Positions 12,036-21,210 of a DNA stretch of 64,000 nucleotides are shown piece by piece. The DNA comes from Tolypocladium sp. Sup5 PDA-1 (lineage: Eukaryota; Ascomycota; Sordariomycetes; Hypocreales; Ophiocordycipitaceae): NCBI GenBank assembly GCA_000750105.3, contig JPHH03000010.1, positions 124,001 to 188,000 of the forward strand, written 5' to 3'. Position numbers and translations under genes: made by a program. Under the pieces are notes generated by a model. It did not search any database. It saw only the letters and a list, made by a program, of their open reading frames with translations, and had not been told where the DNA came from. Numbering within the stretch: position 1 is the first letter of the stretch; each line of letters begins with the position of its first letter.

Positions 12036-12048
12036 TATGAGCCGCTTC
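11987..12048. repeat. dispersed 62-bp repeat, copy A
   Basis: Runs from GGATGGTAACCGCATC to ATGAGCCGCTTC. It matches 21147-21210 with only a few substitutions and a small length difference. In copy B the same block sits inside a mariner-like transposase relic, so copy A is a short transposon fragment at the regulator's 3' end. Confidence 0.7.
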
Positions 12049-12771
12049 TAAAAGCATTGGCGAAGCAACATGGTAGCGTGTCTTCTTTTCTAATACCTTC
12101 AAAACACCGGACAGACGGGGTCGTCGTCCAATCTGCTGTTCTGCGTCGGTAGTTGCATATTGAAGCTCAAGTCTGGCCACTACGCTCTGTGTCGCCAATT
12201 TATTTTGACGACCTACCTTCTTAGGAAGCACATGTACGGCTCTCCGTCGTTGGGTGAATGGACGATGCAGCACGGGCCGCGCTATGAATGTCAATCCTAC
12301 TCGATATTCCCCCTTACAAAGTGCGGTCGCGACAACTCTTTGCAGCTACACGTTCCTCACCAGACGGAACGACAAAATGCTTGGCATGCACATCCTGGTG
12401 TGTCTGGCTTCGAAGATCTGGGTTGATAGGCAAAGGTTGGCAGTTGGGGCGACGGAAGATGATGCAGCATCTTGCCGCCATTCCCCATCTAGTGAGCACA
12501 CGAGTCGCCGAGTATGGCAGAAGCATTAGCCGCATGCTTTTCCAGCACTTTGAGGAGGCACAGGGCTGGATTTGCAGCAGAAATATGGCTTGTATGCTCG
12601 AGTTTCGTTGTGTCTTGAAGCAGACGGGAGAAGCAGGGAAACCGTGGGCTGTCTGGAGAAATTTTGCAGGTGGAGGCAGAGCCATTTACCGGGAAATCAC
12701 AACTGTGTACTCGCTTCACAACACACTCTCGCAAGGGAATCAGAAGCAGATGGACAGACATGCAACCAGCT
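12049..12771. other. no gene recognised; flanks of transposon scrap and BBE relic
   Basis: About 720 bp with only short frames on both strands (for example minus 12685-12314) and no recognisable domain. It lies between the repeat copy A and the BBE-domain relic and is probably degraded repeat or lost gene sequence. Confidence 0.4.
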
Positions 12772-13227
12772 AGAGTTCGCCCTGACCTCGGCATATATAT
12801 TAGCGGCAAGCTAGAGGCTTACGTCTCTAATGTCGTGCTACTCATCTCCGGCGGGCAGGTCTTTACGGACGGCGCCGACAAGGTCTTAGAACTTAACCTG
12901 GCGTGGCGTAAGTCGCTCTTTATACTCGTCACGGGCTGCGGTAACCCTAAGATGGCGACTCCCGCTTAGTATAAGGCCGTCACTAACGAGATTACCTTTC
13001 TCAGAGGCGCCGCGAGTAAGAAGCTCGCGCCAAACACAGGCGGGTATATAAACGAAGGCGACCGCCACGACTCAGACTACAGTAAGTCGTTTTACGGATC
13101 TAATTACGAGAGCTACTTCGTAGCGAAGAAAGAGTACGATCCGTTTGACGTATTTTACTTGCCGACGTATGTTAGCGCCGAGGCGTTCGTTAACCGGCTG
13201 GATAGGGCGCCATATAAGAAGAAGTGA
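12772..13227 (+). pseudogene. berberine-bridge-enzyme type FAD oxidase, C-terminal relic
   Basis: One plus-strand frame encodes the C-terminal part of a BBE-like FAD-linked oxidase. KKLAPNTGGYINEGD, SKSFYGSNYESYFVAKKEYD and DVFYLPTYVSAEAF follow the family's order of NTGAYxNEGD, FYGxNYxxL and YDPxxxFYxPTxVGSE. A TAG at 12967-12969 interrupts the frame just before YKAVTNEITF, where a CAG would be expected. The FAD-binding N-terminal domain is absent nearby. CpA and TpG are scarce and TpA abundant, which fits RIP. Not functional. Confidence 0.78.
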
Positions 13228-13299
13228 GTCTATTAGCTAAGTAGTCCTTCTGAAGGCCATTGTATATATTACTATATTTAATTACTGGCTACGGCGAGT

Positions 13300-14225
13300 G
13301 TGAGCTTCGATTGTGGTCTGGAATACGCTGTTGCACCGCGGGCGCGAGCATATAATCAACGCGCTGCTCGAAACAGGCGCAATCTTCGTCCTCTCCCAGT
13401 CAAAAGGTACTCCACTCAAATTGAAGCGGACGATGGCGACGATGACGAATATGTCCCTGCACGCAAACGTCGTCAAGCCGCAACCGCTGCTACTGCCAGG
13501 CAACGTCATTCTCAGCGACATCCTGAACGCGCCCATGTAGATCGAAACCACGGAATTCGAGGTCACTGAAGACAATCGGCCGGGAAACCATCCTGCGTGC
13601 AAACACCGAGGGCACTGCGCGTCCTACCATTGCAAGCTATGAGGAATGGCCCCTTTCCGACACTATGCTCAAGTGTGTCCGAGACAATGGCACAGCGACG
13701 TTCCAACTATAGTTTACTTGGGCTACTTCTTGTAATGCATTTGCTCGGCAGGATCAGCCGGCAGCAAAACACCATCGATCATCGAAGCAAGACCGAAATC
13801 GGAGACATACTGTCGGAAAGGAACGCTCTGAGCAGCACACAGATAGCATCATAGAGCAGCCCGGGCGGCCAGGCATCACAAATCATAACGCCGACGTTCA
13901 CCAGACGGATTGCTTGCTTGCACGGTGGGGGAAACACACCTTCTTGGTGAAGTGGTCTGATGAGCCTGGTACCACCACCACTACCTGGGTGCTAAGGAGA
14001 CATATTCTGGACAAAGGGATGGTGCACAAATTCGAAGTATCCTGGCAAGGTTTTGACGCGGGTGTGGACGTCTTGGCCACTCGACCTAGAGCCGGGGCGC
14101 GCCAATACCTTTTGCATTGGCATAGCCGTCCGCCTAAAGAGGATACGTGGGTGAACGAGGTGCTGGTGAGCCCACGACTCATGGAGAGGATCAAAGAAAC
14201 TAGATTAGGTGATGCTCATGCTTGA
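13300..14225 (+). pseudogene. chromodomain-type protein, broken
   Basis: An N-terminal basic, acidic-patch region (13300-13569, with EADDGDDDEYVPARKRR) is followed in another frame, from about 13575, by YEEWPLSDTMLKCVRDNG and TATFQL. A TAG at 13710-13712 follows, and the same frame then runs open to a stop at 14225. The second half contains HTFLVKWSDEP and QYLLHWHSRPPKEDTWVNE, which match the chromodomain pattern of FLVKWxG and PPxxDTWExE. The frame change near 13570 may be a lost intron or an indel. The TAG stands where CAG would be natural. Functional proteins of this kind bind methylated histone tails or act with transposable elements. Confidence 0.62.
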
Positions 14226-14339
14226 CAGTACAGATCGGTTGGCTGCTTCGAAGTATCACTACATACCGCGCTCTGCGTGAGGGGATCACAAGTTATCTTG
14301 CACTTGGCGAACACCCAAAACCGCTTCTTCCCATTGATG

Positions 14340-14597
14340 TCCACCACCATGCGGCCCTTGGACCCCCGGCGGACCCTGATCCCCACGAGGGCCTTACACG
14401 CCGCGGGGACCTGGTGGACCCGGGTGACCCGGAGGACCTTGCAGCCCCACACCACGATCTCCTTGGGGACCTTGTTGACCTGGGGGACCACGCGACCCTT
14501 CCTGTCCAGGTCGACCATCTCTACCATCCCGTCCATCCCGTCCATCTTGACCCGGCAGGCCGGGTTCGCCTGGAGGTCCAAGGCACCCTTGAGGGCC
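14340..14597 (-). pseudogene. collagen-like Gly-X-Y segment with one in-frame stop
   Basis: One minus-strand frame reads about 28 consecutive Gly-X-Y triplets, rich in GPP, GRD, GQQ and GPR. There is one short interruption (GVGLQ) and one TAA at 14396-14394, in a Y position where CAA (Gln) would keep the register. The glycine period continues unbroken after the stop to GGG at 14340, then passes into about 18 non-collagen residues ending in a TGA. Upstream the frame closes about 12 codons before the repeat, so a signal peptide or first exon was not found. Fungal collagen-like proteins are mostly surface or adhesion proteins. Here only the repeat core survives. Confidence 0.7.
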
Positions 14598-14880
14598 CTC
14601 AAGAACATCAAGGAGAGACCAATAATAAGATCAGACTTGATGAGGAAGATTCATAAATGCCTTCATAAGTGCCATCGCGGGTTTAGCACAGCGCGTATCC
14701 AACAGAGTTATGCACGTCCAGTAGTGCAACAGTATCGGGATTTAAATGGTAAATTAATTCTGGGATTCAGAAATGTATCGCACTAATGGAAATATCGCAC
14801 TAATAGTGATCGGTTTAACACGCGTTGTACTGTACTAATTTTCGGAACTACAGACCACCCTAACCTGACACATCCTCCAG

Positions 14881-16668
14881 TTAACTGCTGTATGTCCACA
14901 TATCCACGGCGTCCTTCCAGGTTATGAAGAAGGGGTTCTGAAACGAAGCAACGGTTGGTTCTCCCAATTCGTGGATCCAAGGATGGCCGCCGCGGGTCGA
15001 GGCGACATGTTCTGAAGCGACGTTGTGGCCGTACCACCACCATTTGGCGTGATCTTCAGGATTTGAGCTCAGAGGTGGAAGTCCGTACCTCTCGATAACG
15101 CCAACCGAGAAGAAGCCCCGACAGTCGTCACACCAAAAGCTTTCCGAGAGGTGAGCGGCGAGCGCTCGTGAGGCAGCAATGCGCTTGGGACTTAGGGGAG
15201 CTTGTTGATTGTGTATTACAAAGTGAACAAGCGACCACACTTGGTTAGGTTGCGAAGAAAGTGTGCCCGCTTCGGTGAGAGCTTTGCTGATGGCCGAGTC
15301 AGGAACGTTGGCTTGGGCAACGCAGTCCGAGGGGCTTCCGTAAAGGTTGGGATCCGGAATCAGTTGCATAAGTTCGTCGAAACTTGGTATTGTCCCGAAG
15401 AGTTCGGTCGGCCACAGGGCAGAGGCTATGTTGTAGAGCCTATGCTGCGTGGTGAGCACACTCACGCCAACGTTGCTGGTGCGATTCCAATAAGCGCAGT
15501 CTCCGGGAGTGGCAATCTCGCCCGGATACAAGAGGATGGCGCGCCGAAGAGCTTCCACCGTCTGGTTCATGGTCAGGCCGCCCTTTGGGGCACTGGGATC
15601 TGTTCTCGGACACTGGGTAGAATCCCACCACGGACCAGCAAAGCATGTATTAAGGGGGCGTTGGGCAACGCAAGTCGATGGGCGGACATCAAAGTCAGCA
15701 CCCGTGCAGGTAAGTCCGGGACCGCAAACGAGCGGGCGAGGGAACGGCCAACCATCTTCTTCCCGAGCATATTTCAAACCAAATTCACGTTCGAAAGGAC
15801 CAAACTCGAGCGGATTGCCAATACAGCTCTGCTCCGCCTTTCGGAATTGAACGCAGCTGCCCCTCACAGGTTTCCAAGCCTCCGTCTTGGGTCCGAGTTT
15901 GATGCCGTAGTCGCCGACGGTGCCGGCAACGCATTCAGCATTGTAGCTGGAAATCAACGCCTCGTCAGTGGAGTTCCCGACGAAATCGGCGGCATTGAAG
16001 CAGTATTCCCATTGAGGGGTAGATCCGTCACGAGCCATGGCCCATGGGCCCCATCTCTCGTGGATGTCGATCATGCACCACTCATCGGATGCGCAGATAC
16101 CGGGCTGTTCGTAACAGTCGACCCGAGCTGGGATCGGACAAAACACGTCTTCGCAAGTCAATTTGATAAGGTCTCCCTGTGTAGCCGTGCGGATGACAGT
16201 GACGTTGCCGGTCGTGTCGGCGTAGGTGAGGTCTTGGCTTGCAAGGCTGCAACCGCCCTGAGTGAACCACATGGGCTGACTCTCGTCCGGGATTCCGCAA
16301 GAGATGAAGTCGCTGCTGTCTCTTGTATGGAGAGTGGGGTCCATCGAGTAAGTTTGCGACACGCGCTCGTCCCGTAACATCGCCCACCGGTCCTGAACAG
16401 CGGGAGACCAGGAAGCGCGATAATGTGATGGAGACGCACGAACATTGCTAAAGAATGTCCAAATTACGAGAGCGAGAAAGACATGTCGTTTGCGATGCGT
16501 AGTCTGAGTGTGCGGCAAAAGTGTCGAGGCTGCAATACTGAAAGCGACCAGCGCTAGAACCAGGATTTCTCCCTGCTTGGGTGGCTCGAGTGGAACTTCT
16601 TCCAGGGGTAGGTCAGAGCCCTGTCCCTTGAACATCGCGCGTTGATATATTTTTGGAAGGGTGGACAT
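14881..16668 (-). CDS. Erv/ALR-like cysteine-rich protein with alcohol-dehydrogenase-like N-terminus
   Basis: One open frame. From the chosen ATG at 16668 it gives 595 residues (the frame is open to 16785). The first 40 residues (ending LEEVPLEPPKQGEILV) match the start of zinc-type alcohol dehydrogenases, up to the point where the zinc ligands would begin. Then come two hydrophobic stretches (LVLALVAFSIAASTLLP and HVFLALVIWTFFSNV). A long cysteine-rich, N-glycosylation-rich ectodomain follows. The last 120 residues contain a CxxC (FWCDDCRGFF) followed by WWWYGHNVASEHVA. That is the CxxC plus HN-x-V arrangement of Erv1/ALR/QSOX FAD sulfhydryl oxidases. A role in secretory-pathway disulfide chemistry is inferred. 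The ADH piece is either a fused relic or a chance leader; the true start could be further downstream. Confidence 0.68.
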   Translation of the reverse strand: MSTLPKIYQRAMFKGQGSDLPLEEVPLEPPKQGEILVLALVAFSIAASTLLPHTQTTHRKRHVFLALVIWTFFSNVRASPSHYRASWSPAVQDRWAMLRDERVSQTYSMDPTLHTRDSSDFISCGIPDESQPMWFTQGGCSLASQDLTYADTTGNVTVIRTATQGDLIKLTCEDVFCPIPARVDCYEQPGICASDEWCMIDIHERWGPWAMARDGSTPQWEYCFNAADFVGNSTDEALISSYNAECVAGTVGDYGIKLGPKTEAWKPVRGSCVQFRKAEQSCIGNPLEFGPFEREFGLKYAREEDGWPFPRPLVCGPGLTCTGADFDVRPSTCVAQRPLNTCFAGPWWDSTQCPRTDPSAPKGGLTMNQTVEALRRAILLYPGEIATPGDCAYWNRTSNVGVSVLTTQHRLYNIASALWPTELFGTIPSFDELMQLIPDPNLYGSPSDCVAQANVPDSAISKALTEAGTLSSQPNQVWSLVHFVIHNQQAPLSPKRIAASRALAAHLSESFWCDDCRGFFSVGVIERYGLPPLSSNPEDHAKWWWYGHNVASEHVASTRGGHPWIHELGEPTVASFQNPFFITWKDAVDMWTYSS

Positions 16669-16785
16669 GTTTGCTGGGGCTTGATGGTTGCAAATCAAAG
16701 TGTCGGGTAATGCGTGTGTTCTTAGGTTTGGAACTAGCACCGAAGGGCATTTTCTAAAGCGCCCCCCACAGGTAGGCCAGCCCAT

Positions 16786-17909
16786 TTATATACAACTTGC
16801 GCACCAGGCAGGGTTGCAAACGACTCCACGAAATCCACGCGTGGATCGATTCCGTGGATACACGCTCCATTCCACGAGCCCCGTCAGCTCGTGAATTTAA
16901 TATCCACCCATTCCATTTAAAGGTCTCGGGGAGTGGATGGAATGGATTAGTAACGGGGTATGCAGCTGAGACGTAGGTCTGCACTTGGGAAGTCTTGCTT
17001 AACTGCTATTCGTATGTACCCTGGAGTCACAATACCCTGGAAATTTGATAACGAAGCTTCAATACGTCTGGCATAATTCATTCAAGCTGTGGGTATAAGT
17101 CAAGAAGTCCTGGGCTTGAGAAACAAAGAGTGGTAGACACATTACTTGGGCTCCTGTGCTGTGTAGTGTTGCAATTGCAGTTCATCGCCCAACGGCAACT
17201 TACGTAGTTTGGGGCGATCCCTTGTCAGGCCCACCATACCCTCCCCACTCGTCAAGCGACAGCCCATCGGCACAGCCCATCGACTTATCAGATCTGCGTA
17301 GCTCTAGTTAAATGTCAAGGTGAAGAGAAAGAGAACCTCCTTTTGCACTTCCCTAGCTTATGATGCTCCTAGTGGTAACATCATCAAGCTCCAAAATACA
17401 CCCCGTTGAAGCATTACAGTCGAACGCGACGCGTTGGAATGTCTCGCACCATGCGTAGTCCCGCCCGATTCGGTAGGCGCAATAGCGCTTTCTAGACTTA
17501 ATCTGTATACACAGCCTAGAGAGCAGTTAGGCCAGCGATGACAGTGACACACATATACAATAGTAATAGCTTGCATATGTGACAAGTCAGTTAAGTCGTA
17601 TGGGAATGGACAACTAACTGCTCCTACTCCCTATTTCGCACAAAATGCGTCGATGCGACCATCGGCCTGTCGAGTGGCCGTGTCGTCCTCTACATTGCTA
17701 GAGCAGCGAACCCCGTGACACTCGAAGTTGCTGCGTGGAAGAAAGTGCTGCGTTAAAGAAAGCTAGGCCTCTCTGGCCTAGGGCACTGGCGAACCCCAAC
17801 ACGAGCCAGGGCCCGAGGGCTAAGATGCAAACGATGGACGGTTCTAGCAAAGTTAACCAGGCCGGCGCGAGCTCTACGAAACCAAGACTGGTACCTCATT
17901 AAAGGCTCT
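16786..17909. other. intergenic; possible hAT-type element end
   Basis: From 16809 the sequence CAGGGTTGCAAA is followed by repeated CCACG/GTGGAT motifs, including the 14-bp palindrome ATCCACGCGTGGAT at 16833-16846. hAT transposons often have ends starting CAGGG with such subterminal repeats. No matching inverted end or transposase was found. The rest has no recognisable gene. Confidence 0.35.
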
Positions 17910-18315
17910 CTAAGCATTGTAATATTCCTTCTTGTCCACCCTCTCAAACAGTTGCTTGAGCATCTTGCCTGCAATCTCATAATCCTCATGTCCAAGTACA
18001 CCAGTGCACTGAACCTTATCCAATACCTGTTCCCTATGATAAGGATTTAAACAAGGTCTTATAGTCGTCGACCAAGGTCTTTGCTGTCCGCTGGAGCGCC
18101 CTACCCTTATCCTCGATAGGGACCACCGCGTCTGTATCCTGTGTGCCCTTGCCTTTCTCTCTAACCCAAACGGGCAGTGCAACGTTGCCCATGGCGCAGT
18201 TGGTCATTGGCTCTTCACTATTCTCCAGGACCTCGGTTCCCAGGATATCGGCGACGTACTGACTGCCGGCTATCCCGAACGCTGAACCGAAAAATACAGC
18301 CGCAATGTTCTCCAT
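17910..18315 (-). pseudogene. unrecognised protein tail split over two frames
   Basis: The frame from 18315 (MENIAAVFFGSAFGIAGSQY ...) stops at 18034. The frame that overlaps it from about 18050 continues smoothly (REQVLDKVQCTGVLGHEDYE ...) to a stop at 17910. A single-nucleotide frameshift near 18045 explains this better than an intron, because no donor and acceptor pair sits there. The combined roughly 125 residues look like a globular C-terminal domain. I do not recognise the family. Confidence 0.45.
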
Positions 18316-19265
18316 CAGTTCACAATCTTGTCTAGCTTCTGTTGGTTTCTTTTAGAGATATTGTGAGACAGCTCTAGTATGTGAAGCTGGAGGCAACAGC
18401 TGATACATAGCTCGCGACAGGCAAGTAGCTTCCCAATACCCGTTCAGTTGACCGCCACGGATGTGACTTGTGAGGCAAGCGGAGCATCAGAGCCAGACAC
18501 AAGCTCGAAAGAGTAGAGCTAGGAACTGGGTGGGATTCCGTACGTGCATGATGCATCTGCTTGCTGTAGGGCAACGTGGAGCCTTGAAAGGCTGTCCGGA
18601 GAGCTCTCAACACACATGTGTATCAGATTAGCCACCAATCCCCGTGGTCACTATCGCTGCTCAGTGCCACCGCGCTGATAATATTCAAAATGCGCTGTAG
18701 GGTTTACTAGATGGCTGAAGCCTAAGTGGAGCTGTCAGGCCAAAGTTAGACGCATGGGTGACCCAGGGAGCGGCTCCTCCGCTGGACAGAAGCAATCAGA
18801 GTAACTTTCATGAATTTCTTTCGAGAAAATCGGGTTCAATTTCTACTAAATCCTGTATTTTCTGATCGGAGTTAATTTATTTGAGTAAGTTTTGCAGCAT
18901 GGTCCCGGAAAACGTGCACAATTGGAGTATCCCACCCTTCCTCTACCCCAATCATCATCTCTGAGTGCGCCGACGCTGGGTCATGGTCCATCAGGGTCAA
19001 CACCAGCCTTGACGAGGAGAGCTGTAGCGCCGAGCCCTGTAGCAACTCTAAGAAAGAGCCGCACCCTGCTTGCTGTTTCTCTAATTCTACGGCAAAATCT
19101 GTTGAATCTGGACACCAAGATATAAGGGATTTAAAAAAGAAAGAGAATGAAGATTGGAATAAGAGCCGAAGGAAATGCGGCAAGGAGCCTCCAGAATGTG
19201 CCATTCTCATAAGTTTGAGCTTCAGACCTGAAACCAGTTTACCACGCGAAAATTGCTCCCAGAAG
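18316..19265. other. intergenic, no gene recognised
   Basis: Short frames only (for example minus 18613-18374 and 19210-18872) without recognisable domains. Confidence 0.4.
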
Positions 19266-19575
19266 GCAGTCTATCCGTTTCTCGGCGTACCGGCGTGTAT
19301 GCCTGCGTGCTATGGCATGATCGGTCTACTTGAGCGTAAGGGACAGGAATACGGCGACACAAAGCGGCTGAGGAAGCGGTGGATGGAGGAGGCAAGCGTG
19401 GAAAAGGGTGCCAAGTTGCGTGTCGAGATCTACTCCAGCGCCGGCGACCCTGGCATCTCTGCTCTAATGGACCGCTATTTTCCCGGCATGTGTATATAGC
19501 CCTTCTGAATTAGCAGCCAAAGGAATCCGTATACTAACCTAAATGTCAGACAATGTTTCTAGCGCGTTTGCCTGC
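19266..19575 (+). pseudogene. carboxymuconolactone-decarboxylase-like relic, short copy
   Basis: Plus-strand frame with VYPFLGVPACMPACYGMIGL, then RKRWMEEASVEKGAKLRVE and IYSSAGDPGISALMDRYFPG. It closely matches the minus-strand relic at 33250-34153 in both DNA and protein, including the intron-like TGTGTATATAGC...CTAAATGTCAG segment after the FPGM codons. Similarity stops shortly after the acceptor (GACAATGTTTCTAGCGCGTTTGCC), so the C-terminal decarboxylase part is missing here. The ORF is nominally open from 19215 to 19499. It is most likely a truncated duplicate. Confidence 0.55.
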
Positions 19576-20322
19576 TCATTGCACAATCACCAGTCACTCT
19601 TCTTAGACAGTTGTGCACACGTATTTTGGCTATCACTGCGAAGACACATGGCATCTCCCTTGAGTCAACTATCTGCTGGGAGACCCGATTGATACGTTTT
19701 CAGGTCTTACCCGATGTCAACTCAACATCCAAGCGCGAAACTGTCGGTTTCTCCGGATTATAATAAGCCGGCGCCCGGTTCGGCCGTCTTATTACAGACG
19801 ACGGCACGGATAGCCGGTGTCAGCCTACCTTGGGGTACATGCCTAATCCGGTGCGCAGTGCGTAAGCGGCGCGCGGGAGTCCAAAAGCTTGGTGGTCGAT
19901 CGACAGCAGGGTTGCAGTTCGCAGACTAGCCTTATAATATAAAAATGCAACGTCGAATTGTGAGCTTACTTTACAGCACGCAGCCCTCTTGGTTTAGAGC
20001 AATGCAGGAACCAGAAGCTATCGAATTAGGGGACTTTGTGTTTTTCAGCTGTTCCTGAGCCAGGGGGATAAGGCGAGGCAAAAATAGCTGGTGACATATG
20101 GGATCGTCGACTAGGCATTCAGCTGTTCGGCCTGCGAAGGCCTGGACTAGAAATGCTTATTGTCTCGACAAATCAATCCTAGCAAGCAGTGGCAAGGACA
20201 AGTATAAAAGAAGCGGCTGTCTTCTTCGACCCCCCAAGAAATACCGTCCTCCCAGTACATCACAGATTACTTCCCTCAGGTCTCAACGTTCTTCCTCCTA
20301 CGATTCAAGTTCAACCGCAAAC
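19576..20322. other. intergenic and promoter of the NlpC/P60 gene
   Basis: Mixed sequence without a convincing gene. Around 19760-19800 there is a loose GC-rich inverted arrangement (TTATAATAAGCCGG ... CGTCTTATTA). A TATA-like box lies at 20203-20210. Confidence 0.4.
20203..20210 (+). promoter_or_regulatory. TATA box of the NlpC/P60 gene
   Basis: TATAAAAG lies 113 bp upstream of the ATG at 20323, followed by a pyrimidine-rich stretch typical of a fungal transcription start. Confidence 0.5.
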
Positions 20323-20927
20323 ATGAAGTTCCTCGTCTTCGGCCTTCTCCTTGCTGCCGGCGCTCACGCCATGCCCACCTCTCCGGAGGCCCCCGCGGCC
20401 CTGGCCAAGCGCACCGGATCTGGCATTGTCGCAGCCGCCGTAAAGGAAGAAGGTCTGCCTTATGTCTGGGGTGGCGGCGGCTGCTCTGGTCCGTCCAAGG
20501 GCGGATTCGATTGCTCAGGTACGGCTCGAATGCTCCATGCAAACCACCGCGCGAACACTGACGAAATCTCACAGGTCTCACTCAATACGCCGTGTGCCAC
20601 GCTGAGAAGAAGACCATTCGTAAGGCAACCCCATTGACAAAAGTTTGACGTTCTTCATCTGCTGACTATGGACTAGCTCGCACCGCGCAAGAACAGTATC
20701 ATTCCAAGATGGGCAAGCGTATCCCGCGAAAGGACGCCAAGGCCGGTGACATGCTCTTCTGGGCCACCAACGGCGACTGCGCCAACAAAGTTGTCCATGT
20801 CGGCATCTTCATGCGACCCGGACACATGGTCAATGCCGCTCATACTGGGACTCCTGTCAGGGAGCAGGCTATTTGGACCTCCTACGGCGGCGAATCCATT
20901 TGCCCGGATGTGGTGAGGTTCTGGTAG
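20323..20927 (+). CDS. secreted NlpC/P60-family hydrolase
   Basis: Three exons, 20323-20518, 20575-20619 and 20677-20927, joined in phase 1 both times to give 163 residues. The signal peptide MKFLVFGLLLAAGAHA is followed by a short pro-like region ending KR. The NlpC/P60 core then begins: GLPYVWGGGGCSGPSKGGFD leads into the catalytic cysteine in FDCSG, which is split by intron 1. The histidine is in VVHVGIF, and a third polar residue is probably within GHMVNAAHTG. Bacterial members cleave the gamma-D-glutamyl-diaminopimelate bond of peptidoglycan. A secreted fungal version would act on bacterial walls. The family is bacterial in origin, so ancient horizontal transfer is likely, although introns show it is fully domesticated. 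It stands between two repeat-rich blocks. Confidence 0.88.
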
Positions 20928-20969
20928 AGGCGGTAAAGGCTTAGGTTGATTGCTTTGTTGATTCAATTC

Positions 20970-21210
20970 TTATTTTGTATTCAGCTGAATCCGTAGACCT
21001 TTCAGGTCATTTGTCCAATTGTGCGCATTTAGGTTCGCATTACGCCTGGGTGGCCTAATCGCAATGTTGCAAGGGATGCTCCGACTCGTCGGTTCGCCCT
21101 TCAAAAGCTTTCTCGTCCACATGGAGAACACGAATCGTTTGTCTATATGGACGGTCACCGCATCTTTTAGCATCATGTAGGATATTCTTTTTCATAATAT
21201 GAGCCGCTTC
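20970..21210 (-). mobile_element. mariner-like transposase relic containing repeat copy B
   Basis: The minus-strand frame from 21176 reads LKDAVTVHIDKRFVFSMWTR and then GEPTSRSIPCN. This resembles the VHIDEKWF catalytic-aspartate motif and the following EEPPxR stretch of fungal Tc1/mariner transposases, with losses. Upstream (to 21210) the frame is broken. The block 21147-21210 is shared with 11987-12048. No terminal inverted repeats were identified. Long dead. Confidence 0.45.
21147..21210. repeat. dispersed repeat, copy B
   Basis: Nearly identical to 11987-12048 (shared core CATCATGTAGGAT and TTCATAATATGAGCCGCTTC). The differences include G/A and C/T changes as expected from RIP. Confidence 0.7.

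Noticed and set aside
14216..14611. 131-codon minus-strand frame as the coding frame at 14.3 kb
   Set aside because: The alternative minus frame shows regular Gly-X-Y periodicity, far more protein-like, despite one stop.
15202..16377. 391-codon plus-strand frame
   Set aside because: Exactly antisense to the Erv-like gene, whose protein has coherent domains; the plus translation has none.
19909..19920. CAGGGTTGCAG as the other end of a hAT element starting at 16809
   Set aside because: Same orientation as the first end rather than inverted, and similarity ends after about 10 bases.
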